From contig NZEN01000005.1 in the NCBI GenBank assembly GCA_002689665.1, positions 129,443 through 163,147 on the forward strand: a stretch of 33,705 bases of DNA, in the 5' to 3' direction. The notes beneath the pieces are model-generated. The model was not told the DNA's origin. It saw nothing but the letters and a program-made list of their open reading frames with translations, and ran no database searches. How positions within the stretch are numbered: the stretch's first letter is position 1; each line of letters starts with the position of its first letter. This document shows, in pieces, positions 10,567 to 18,093 of the stretch. The translations under genes and the position numbers were made by a program. This DNA comes from Opitutia bacterium (GTDB lineage Bacteria > Verrucomicrobiota > Verrucomicrobiia > Opitutales > Seribacteraceae).

Positions 10567-13500
10567 ACTTGGTAGTCATTACATAAACTCCATCCCAATC
10601 GTCTCCTGGAGGGTTTTCCTGCATCACTTTGCAGCGATCGATAAGGATCATCGAGGGATTATCCTTCACGCCAGGAGTTACGCCGGGGCGGTTGGGTTCC
10701 AGTTCTTTGGCTTGCTCGAAGAGGGAAAGTGCACCAAGCCAATCTTGGTTTAAGTACTTATCAATGCCCTGACGGAAACAATCCAAGCAATCCTGAGTCT
10801 CCTGAGTCAATTCGTTCATAAACCCAGTAGGCTCATACATCGCCACGGGTTGTGATCTTCCTTTTACTACGATCTTATCCAAGTAACGAAAAGCGATATC
10901 ATCCCTAAGTGCTTCAGACGCCAACTTCGTTTCTTCCGTAACCATAATATAAGCACCATAAGCTTTAGCTCCACTTTCACATCGAGCAGCCAAATTTACC
11001 ATATCTCCCATCATCGTGTAATTAAATCGATCTAATGCACCCATATTACCAACGGTTGCTGTGCCCGTATTACAACCGATTCTAGTTTGCATTTGTGTAA
11101 CGAGACCGTGACACTTACCCCATTTTTCAGCTTCGGGAACCCACTTTTCACGAAGTTCAATTTGTTTCTGTTGCATCAAAATAGCTGTTTTAACAGCTTG
11201 ATATGCATGGTCATTCATAGGAATTGGGGCCCCATACATGGCAACAATTGCATCACCGATGTATTTGTCTAATGTGCCCCTTTCCTCTTGAAGAATATTG
11301 GTCATCGCAGTCAAATACTCATTCATTAGATCAACAAGACCGGTTGGAGTAAGCAATTCGGAAAAGCTTGAGAAAGCTTGAACATCTGAAAAGAAAGCTG
11401 TGATTGAGGTTTCTTCTCCCCCAAGTTGCGGTTCCTTTCCAGACTCGACCATTTGCTCAACAAGGTCAGAAGAAACATAACTACCAAACATACCCTTAAG
11501 TTTACCTTTAGCTTTCTGTTCAATGACAACCATGGCAGCCAAACCTAAAAAGGAAGTGCTAAGACCTGCACATGCAGGTGTAGTAATAGGCCAGATCACA
11601 TGAGTCTCCGCAAAAGTAAAGAAACCGAAACCGATATATCCGATAAGCAGTAATATACCCGCTGCCTGCACAAGACTTGCTCGGTTCCCCTGATAAACCG
11701 CGAGTCCTCCCATAACTATGCAAACGATAAAGGTTGCGAGGTAATTCATGTCCTCGGGCATTCTCTTCAAATATTTTCCTGTTGTAAGTGTTTTTATGAG
11801 ATTTCCATGAACACTTACCTTGGGGACAGAAGCTTTATCGAAAGGAGTTGGAGCTAAATCCTGAAAAGTTTTCTCTTCTGGGCCAATCATAACGATAGAA
11901 TTGTTAAAGGAATCAAAGAACTGATTAATTCTTGTTAGTTCTTCTTTTTGAGACCCAAGATTTTTTTGATTTATTGCTATCGCATCCTCCACCTGTTTTC
12001 TCTTTTGCAATAAATCTTGATTCTCCGGACTTAATTCAAGTGCTGAGAGAATTTTTCCCATGAAATTTGGTCCGTTCAGACTTTTAATTTTTTCTTCCAA
12101 TTGAAATATACTATCTTTCACTTCATCTTGGAATCGAGCGTTCTCCAACACATCTCTCATTCCACACATTGGATTGAAATCAGATTCAAGTCTTGGTGAA
12201 ACAAAATAATAACTAACACTCGTAGCCACCTGGCTCAAAGTTTCAAAGCTTGGTATATTTTGATCGGTGGGGCTAGCATTCAGCAACTTTTCAGCTTGTA
12301 AAAGGATTTCAGAATCAACACCAAGTTCTTCGATTGATTGAATGATGTTGTCAAAATCCTTATCCGGCTGATTTTCAAACGCTCTACCAAGCAAGGTCTT
12401 AAAAATGGGCCGTATGAGTTCCAAATATTTTTTGTACTCTCCATCCCCGTATAGCTTTTTAGCTTTGCGTAAAAGTTCTTCTTCTTCAAGAAGATCAGTC
12501 CACTTTGAAAACCAATTTACTTCGACAAATTGGCCTTCTGCCATGTTTGAAGTGATCAAAGCATTGCCATTTGAGTCTAATATCCGAAGCATTTGGTTAT
12601 CGCTAGAGATCTCTACGGAATCTTGCCCCAAACTATAATAGGCCAACAATGCCTCTAAACCCAGAGTGAAGAACTTCTTTTCGTAAGTAAGTGGAACTTG
12701 GTTTGGTAAGCTATCAACCAACCGGTAATCTAAATGCTGTGTATTCTGTTGACTCTTATCTGAATAGATGAGCATCAGGGAATTATTATGCTCCACCAAC
12801 TCCGTTGGAAAGGTTCCATTGAGTTGCTCTATTCTTGCTTGTTTAGAACTTATTTCAGTACTAATTTTTTCGAGTTCCTCTCTTTTTTCTGCCAGTTCTT
12901 TTCCTGCCAATAAGACCTTTGAGCTCACTTTTTCCAATTTCTCATTTAAACCTTTGATCTCAGCTTTTATATTTCGTTCAGCTCTTTTGCTCTCTTTATC
13001 ATTCAATGGCTTCTGATTTGAACCTTCATGTTCGGCAAAAGAAACCTCAATTTCCTTTAAACGCTTTTCTTTAATCTCAATTTGCGGACCGATAACTCCG
13101 GAAAGTGCTGGATTTGCATTTATCGCTACTTGCAGATTTTGAAGTGTAACTTTCAATTCTTTCTGCTCTGCCATCATTTCATCTTTGTTAGGGACACTCG
13201 AAGAATTGGTTTCTCCCCGTGGAAGATAAAATCTTAAAACATCATCAATTTCCTTCTGTTTCCTTTCGATTTGGGGAGAAATTACCGCAGCTATTGCTGG
13301 ATTTGCTTTCAGGGTGGCGGAAAAATTATCGATCACTAATTGTGCTTCTTTGATTTTTGCATCGTGGTCTTTCACACTTAAAAGTTGTTTTGTAAGTTGT
13401 TCTTTTTGTCCGGTGAGTATTGCTATTTCAGATGCGGACTGACCAACATTAGCTTGTATTTCATCCCTTTGAGTTGAAAGGATTGAAATTTCGGAAGTGT

Positions 13501-14314
13501 ACTTTGCAATCAAATCAGAATTTTCCCGGGGAAGTTCAAAGATCAATTTACTTTGTTTTCCTCCTAAAAGATTGTATGCGTGTGATTTTCCACCAGAGGG
13601 GAACCACAAGGGTACCCAGCGTGGAATTTCATCAACAGCTTGGTATGGCGGCACTGTAAATGAGCCAAGCCTCCCAAGATGTTCCCCGTTTTCATAATTA
13701 ATTAGTGGGTAAGTGGGTGACTCAGGGTAATGATATTTCCCAGAATTTAGCGATGAGCCCCAAGAATAACCATCCTTGAATAAAGGCGGAAACGCACTGG
13801 CTCCAACATCTTTGACATATGGAGTAGGCACTCCAGAATATAAACATCCAAGAACGACCTTTTCAGGATATTTAGAAACAAGTTCCCCCAACGCCATATC
13901 ACTACGAAATGAATTCTCACGAGGAACCATCTTAGACATGCTTTTGGGTGTAAAGCCGAAGTCAAAAGCTAGTACTCTTGCATTGCCGCGTTCAATCAAT
14001 GCGAGAGCCATATCCCTAAAAAACGCACGATCCCAGGGTCTTTCTCCCACATCGTCCATTGCCAATGTCGAAGCATCAAAATTGACATAGGTAACTTTAG
14101 GAATTTTCGGAATTGAAAGATTACCCTCAACAACTATGGTTTCATTACCATCAAAAGATGATTGAGGAACTTCTCCCCGGAACTGCATCCTCCAATCCAC
14201 AGATTTAGTCTTGAGGTAGTCAAGGAAGCCAAAATAATTCAGACTAGACCAAATAATTGGAATAATCAGGAGACAAAAGAAAGTGATTTGAGACTCTTTA
14301 CTAAATTTGATCAT
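10565..14314 (-). CDS. CHASE2 sensor-domain class III adenylate/guanylate cyclase
   Basis: N-terminal TM and CHASE2-like segment (KSVDWRMQFRGE...VTYVNFDASTL...RPWDRAFFRDMALALIERGNARVLAFDFGF), C-terminal TM helices, and a cyclase domain (TAFFSDVQAFSSFSELL...GTLDKYIGDAIVAMYGAP...RFNYTMMGDMVNLAARCESGAK). Confidence 0.92.
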   Translation of the reverse strand: MIKFSKESQITFFCLLIIPIIWSSLNYFGFLDYLKTKSVDWRMQFRGEVPQSSFDGNETIVVEGNLSIPKIPKVTYVNFDASTLAMDDVGERPWDRAFFRDMALALIERGNARVLAFDFGFTPKSMSKMVPRENSFRSDMALGELVSKYPEKVVLGCLYSGVPTPYVKDVGASAFPPLFKDGYSWGSSLNSGKYHYPESPTYPLINYENGEHLGRLGSFTVPPYQAVDEIPRWVPLWFPSGGKSHAYNLLGGKQSKLIFELPRENSDLIAKYTSEISILSTQRDEIQANVGQSASEIAILTGQKEQLTKQLLSVKDHDAKIKEAQLVIDNFSATLKANPAIAAVISPQIERKQKEIDDVLRFYLPRGETNSSSVPNKDEMMAEQKELKVTLQNLQVAINANPALSGVIGPQIEIKEKRLKEIEVSFAEHEGSNQKPLNDKESKRAERNIKAEIKGLNEKLEKVSSKVLLAGKELAEKREELEKISTEISSKQARIEQLNGTFPTELVEHNNSLMLIYSDKSQQNTQHLDYRLVDSLPNQVPLTYEKKFFTLGLEALLAYYSLGQDSVEISSDNQMLRILDSNGNALITSNMAEGQFVEVNWFSKWTDLLEEEELLRKAKKLYGDGEYKKYLELIRPIFKTLLGRAFENQPDKDFDNIIQSIEELGVDSEILLQAEKLLNASPTDQNIPSFETLSQVATSVSYYFVSPRLESDFNPMCGMRDVLENARFQDEVKDSIFQLEEKIKSLNGPNFMGKILSALELSPENQDLLQKRKQVEDAIAINQKNLGSQKEELTRINQFFDSFNNSIVMIGPEEKTFQDLAPTPFDKASVPKVSVHGNLIKTLTTGKYLKRMPEDMNYLATFIVCIVMGGLAVYQGNRASLVQAAGILLLIGYIGFGFFTFAETHVIWPITTPACAGLSTSFLGLAAMVVIEQKAKGKLKGMFGSYVSSDLVEQMVESGKEPQLGGEETSITAFFSDVQAFSSFSELLTPTGLVDLMNEYLTAMTNILQEERGTLDKYIGDAIVAMYGAPIPMNDHAYQAVKTAILMQQKQIELREKWVPEAEKWGKCHGLVTQMQTRIGCNTGTATVGNMGALDRFNYTMMGDMVNLAARCESGAKAYGAYIMVTEETKLASEALRDDIAFRYLDKIVVKGRSQPVAMYEPTGFMNELTQETQDCLDCFRQGIDKYLNQDWLGALSLFEQAKELEPNRPGVTPGVKDNPSMILIDRCKVMQENPPGDDWDGVYVMTTK

Positions 14315-14453
14315 TATACTCTCGGGATTATTATCTTATTTAGCATCTCCACCGACCTCATATCCGCAAGTAGAAAATCCTGCTGCATTATTTACTGAGT
14401 TTAATCTTGGACAAATTCACTGATTGCTTACGCTTCCAGTTTCTTGAATCACT

Positions 14454-15461
14454 ATGACAGAATCAAACACGCAACCTCCTGCTCCAGAAGAGCAACAAAA
14501 AATAAAAAACGAAGCGTCTTGGGTAGAGCTCCTTAAAAGTGAAATTGGAAGGGTCATTGTAGGGCAAAAATACCTCGTCGATCGTTTAATCGTAGGATTA
14601 CTCGCGAACGGACATGTTCTATTGGAAGGCGTCCCTGGATTAGCAAAAACGCTTGCAGTAAAAACCCTCTCACAATGCCTGCGTGCTGACTTTAAACGCA
14701 TACAATTCACACCAGACTTACTTCCAGCGGATGTACTTGGAACCTTAATTTACAGCCCAAGTAAGGGAGAATTCACCACTAAGAAAGGACCCATATTTAC
14801 AAATTTGTTGCTTGCTGATGAGATAAACCGTGCTCCTGCTAAAGTTCAAAGTGCTCTGCTTGAAGGAATGCAGGAGAGACAGGTTACAATTGGAGATGAA
14901 ACTTATCCCCTCCCCCAACCCTTTTTAGTACTAGCTACCGAGAATCCGATTGATCAAGAAGGGACTTACCCTCTCCCTGAAGCACAAATGGATCGCTTCA
15001 TGCTAAAACTGGTGGTTGATTACCCTGATCGCGAAGACGAATTAAGAATACTTAATGCCAATGCAAATGTTTCAGTTTCACACACGGTAAACCCGGTTGT
15101 AGATGCTGAGACAATTTTTAGATCAAGGAAGCTCATTGACGGAATTTACCTTGATGAAAAGTTGAAAGGATACCTTGTTGATGTTGTCTTAGCTACTCGA
15201 AACCCGGATACATATGGTGTATCTGAGCTTAGTGCTTTTATCCGTTTTGGAGCTTCACCTCGGGCAACAATCAGCCTAGCCCTTGCGTCCAAAGCAGTTG
15301 CTTTCATGAATGGAAGGAGCTTTGTAACCCCACAGGATATAAAGGATGTAGGTTTAGATGTACTTCGGCACCGAGTGATTGTTACCTATGAAGCGGAAGC
15401 TGAGAATGTCACCAGTGACGACATCATTAAAAAGATTTTTGAAACCATCCCTGTCCCTTAA
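14454..15461 (+). CDS. MoxR family AAA+ ATPase
   Basis: GHVLLEGVPGLAKTLAVKTL Walker A, LLADEINRAPAKVQSALLEGMQE Walker B, ATENPIDQEGTYPLPEAQMDRF. Confidence 0.97.
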   Translation: MTESNTQPPAPEEQQKIKNEASWVELLKSEIGRVIVGQKYLVDRLIVGLLANGHVLLEGVPGLAKTLAVKTLSQCLRADFKRIQFTPDLLPADVLGTLIYSPSKGEFTTKKGPIFTNLLLADEINRAPAKVQSALLEGMQERQVTIGDETYPLPQPFLVLATENPIDQEGTYPLPEAQMDRFMLKLVVDYPDREDELRILNANANVSVSHTVNPVVDAETIFRSRKLIDGIYLDEKLKGYLVDVVLATRNPDTYGVSELSAFIRFGASPRATISLALASKAVAFMNGRSFVTPQDIKDVGLDVLRHRVIVTYEAEAENVTSDDIIKKIFETIPVP

Positions 15462-15488
15462 TACTTTCTACAATCTCAGACCTCAGGT

Positions 15489-16421
15489 ATGAAAGAACCG
15501 GATCAGGAGTTTACCAGAGAAATTCTCCGAAAAGTCAGGCAGATTGAAATTAAGTCCAACCGCTTAGTTTCTGAAGTCTTATCTGGCTCCTACCAAAGTG
15601 CATTCAAGGGGCAAGGAATTGATTTTGAGGAGGTTCGGGAATACCAGCCCGGCGATGAGGTAAGATCAATTGACTGGAATGTAACTGCAAAAATGGGAAT
15701 TCCTTTTGTTAAGCAGTACCGAGAGGAAAGAGAGCTGACTATTTTGCTCGCCGTCGATATCAGCGAGAGCACCACTTTTGGTTCTGAAAAAAGATCGAAA
15801 AGAGAGCGGATGGCCGAGTTAAGTGCACTATTAGCATTTTCTGCTGCTCGTAATGGTGATAAAGTAGGGCTTCTTCTCTTTTCCGAAGATGTAGAGCAGT
15901 ACCTTCCTCCCGCTAAAGGCCAAAAGCATGTGCTGCGTATCCTCCGTGAAATTTTATTTTATCCAAATAAAACTAAAGGTACTAACCTAAATGAGGGTCT
16001 ACGCTTTATTAATCAAGTTATGCGTAGAAGGGCGGTTGTTTTCTTTGTCTCTGATTTTACGATGCCAGAGTCTGAAAAAATAGAGGATGAAAACATGGAA
16101 GATCTTTTTTACAAAGAGATTTCATCGACAAAGAGAAGACACGATTTGATTTGTGCACAAATAGAAGATCCTCATGAAGTTTCTCTTCCCAAGTCTGGGC
16201 TAACAACTTTTGAAGATGCTGAATCTGGAGAAGTCATCACGGTAGATTTATCAGACAAAAATTTCCAAAGAGAATATGTTAATGCAATTCAATTCAAACA
16301 TAACGATTTCAGTGGAAAACTTAAACGAAGAGGAATCGATACTTTTAAGTTTTCCACGACAGTCGATTTCGATAAATCTCTGAAAGAATTTTTTCATTTA
16401 AGGAAATCTCGCAGAAGATAA
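15489..16421 (+). CDS. DUF58 domain protein (vWA-like fold)
   Basis: GQGIDFEEVREYQPGDEVRSIDWNVTAKMGIPFVKQYREERELTILLAVDISES; follows MoxR. Confidence 0.95.
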   Translation: MKEPDQEFTREILRKVRQIEIKSNRLVSEVLSGSYQSAFKGQGIDFEEVREYQPGDEVRSIDWNVTAKMGIPFVKQYREERELTILLAVDISESTTFGSEKRSKRERMAELSALLAFSAARNGDKVGLLLFSEDVEQYLPPAKGQKHVLRILREILFYPNKTKGTNLNEGLRFINQVMRRRAVVFFVSDFTMPESEKIEDENMEDLFYKEISSTKRRHDLICAQIEDPHEVSLPKSGLTTFEDAESGEVITVDLSDKNFQREYVNAIQFKHNDFSGKLKRRGIDTFKFSTTVDFDKSLKEFFHLRKSRRR

Positions 16422-16426
16422 TACCC

Positions 16427-17038
16427 ATGCAAGATTTCTCAGCCAATGCCGATAAACCTTATCTGTTAGACCCTACTGTAGAAAGTGATGGCCCTCTAAC
16501 AATTTATAAAAGTTTATGGCAGATTCTCTTGGAAAACTACACTTGGATTTCCATCCTCTCGCTGGCACTTATTGTAATAGTCTTTGTTTTTTATTCTATT
16601 CGGAAAAGAAAAAAGGGTAGCCAAACCGAAACCATTGAGGAAAGAGTTGATCCATACGAAGAAGCACTCCTAGCTATTGAAGAGCTTCAAGGGAGGAAAT
16701 TGAAACTCGAGCCAAAGCCATTTGTTTTCAGGTTATCCGAAATCCTCAGGATCTATGTGCAGAAAAGATTTCAAATGCCCGCCATGGAACTTACTGGTGA
16801 AGAGTTTATTGTGGAGATTGCATCCAACCCCTTCTTCAGTCGAAATTACGAGGATTTACTAAGAGATTTCGTGGACCAGGGAGACCGAGTTAAGTATTCC
16901 AAAGAAGCCACGGAAACCAGTCAAATCAACCTGCTACTTGATTCAGCACTCTTCTTTGTCAAAGATACCAACAAACGTATAGAGGACCAGGAACAGGCGA
17001 AGGATGATGGTGGAAAACTGGCCCCAATTAAAAACTGA
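16427..17038 (+). CDS. DUF4381-like membrane protein of the Bat operon
   Basis: Single TM (TWISILSLALIVIVFVFYSI) followed by a helical cytoplasmic domain; placed between DUF58 and BatA as in Bat operons. Confidence 0.65.
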   Translation: MQDFSANADKPYLLDPTVESDGPLTIYKSLWQILLENYTWISILSLALIVIVFVFYSIRKRKKGSQTETIEERVDPYEEALLAIEELQGRKLKLEPKPFVFRLSEILRIYVQKRFQMPAMELTGEEFIVEIASNPFFSRNYEDLLRDFVDQGDRVKYSKEATETSQINLLLDSALFFVKDTNKRIEDQEQAKDDGGKLAPIKN

Positions 17039-18093
17039 TGGAAAACTTTGAATGGAATAATCTAAGCTTGGGAGAACCATACTGGTTATTCTTACTTTTA
17101 TTACTTCCCGGAGTTCTTTGGTTATGTCGAAGAAAAAAGAAATTTCAGGCAATCAAATTTCCGAGTATCATAGATATTAAAAAGACGCGAAAATCATGGA
17201 AGGCAAAACTGCTTTGGCTTCCAAAGCTTTTTTTCTACCTAGGCCTAGTCCTCACTATATTATCAATTTCGAGACCAAGACTGGATCAAAGTACTCAAAG
17301 AATTGTGTCAAGTGGAGTAGATATCGTATTGGGCGTAGATTTATCGGCGTCTATGTTGGCCCTTGACATGAGTCCCTCCCCAAGCGAGCCAAATACCCGG
17401 TTGGATGTGGTCAAAGAGGTCATACAGGAATTTATTGAAAAAAGAAAATATGACCGTATTGGCTTGGTTGCTTTTGCGGTAGACCCCTATCTTGTTAGTG
17501 CTCTCACTCTGGACAAGGAATACTTGCAGTCCAACCTGGCAAGGCTGAAAGTTGGTCTTACACAGCAGACTGGTACCAACATTGGTTCCGTTCTGGCAGA
17601 GGGTATTAATAGACTTCGGACACTTGAATCCAAAAGTAAAATTCTTATTCTTTTGACAGATGGAAAAGACGAACCTGCTCCCAAACATAGTCCAATTATT
17701 TTTGCCGAAGGGGCCAAGAAGGATAAAATTAAAATCTATACCATTGCCATTGGTGCAAGCACCCGGACTCGTACCTATCTATACGATCCTAATGCAAGAG
17801 ATATTATGCGTTACGCAAATGGAACTCCAGTGGTAGAAGTCGCTGAATATCCCGTTGATAAAGAAATCCTCCAGGAAATCGCCCAAAGAACTGATGCCAA
17901 GTTTTTCGAGGCTGGCGACAAGTCAACTCTTCGTTCTATTTATGATGAAATCGACCAGCTTGAAAAAACTGATATTCAACTGGAAGTAAACGCGTTGTAT
18001 GAGGATCTTTATCAATGGCCACTGGCAAGTGGGTTTATATTGCTTATAATAGGATTTTTACTTGAACGATCAATTTTCCTGCGGATACCATGA
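17038..18093 (+). CDS. BatA-like vWA domain membrane protein
   Basis: Two N-terminal TMs, MIDAS DLSAS with GTN and TDGKD, and a C-terminal TM. Start overlaps the previous stop (TGATGG). Confidence 0.93.
   Translation: MENFEWNNLSLGEPYWLFLLLLLPGVLWLCRRKKKFQAIKFPSIIDIKKTRKSWKAKLLWLPKLFFYLGLVLTILSISRPRLDQSTQRIVSSGVDIVLGVDLSASMLALDMSPSPSEPNTRLDVVKEVIQEFIEKRKYDRIGLVAFAVDPYLVSALTLDKEYLQSNLARLKVGLTQQTGTNIGSVLAEGINRLRTLESKSKILILLTDGKDEPAPKHSPIIFAEGAKKDKIKIYTIAIGASTRTRTYLYDPNARDIMRYANGTPVVEVAEYPVDKEILQEIAQRTDAKFFEAGDKSTLRSIYDEIDQLEKTDIQLEVNALYEDLYQWPLASGFILLIIGFLLERSIFLRIP

Noticed and set aside
11563-11580. ACCTGCA-CA-TGCAGGT palindrome in the cyclase, and the similar CACCTG...CAGGTG at about 33436-33453 in korA
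   Set aside because: Short, in conserved coding sequence, different spacers; likely chance rather than a shared site.
12768-13016. Antisense ORFs throughout (for example opposite the cyclase, mreB, PBP2, aroC)
   Set aside because: They lie fully opposite strongly supported genes, have low-complexity S/L/F-rich translations and no recognisable family; typical shadow ORFs.
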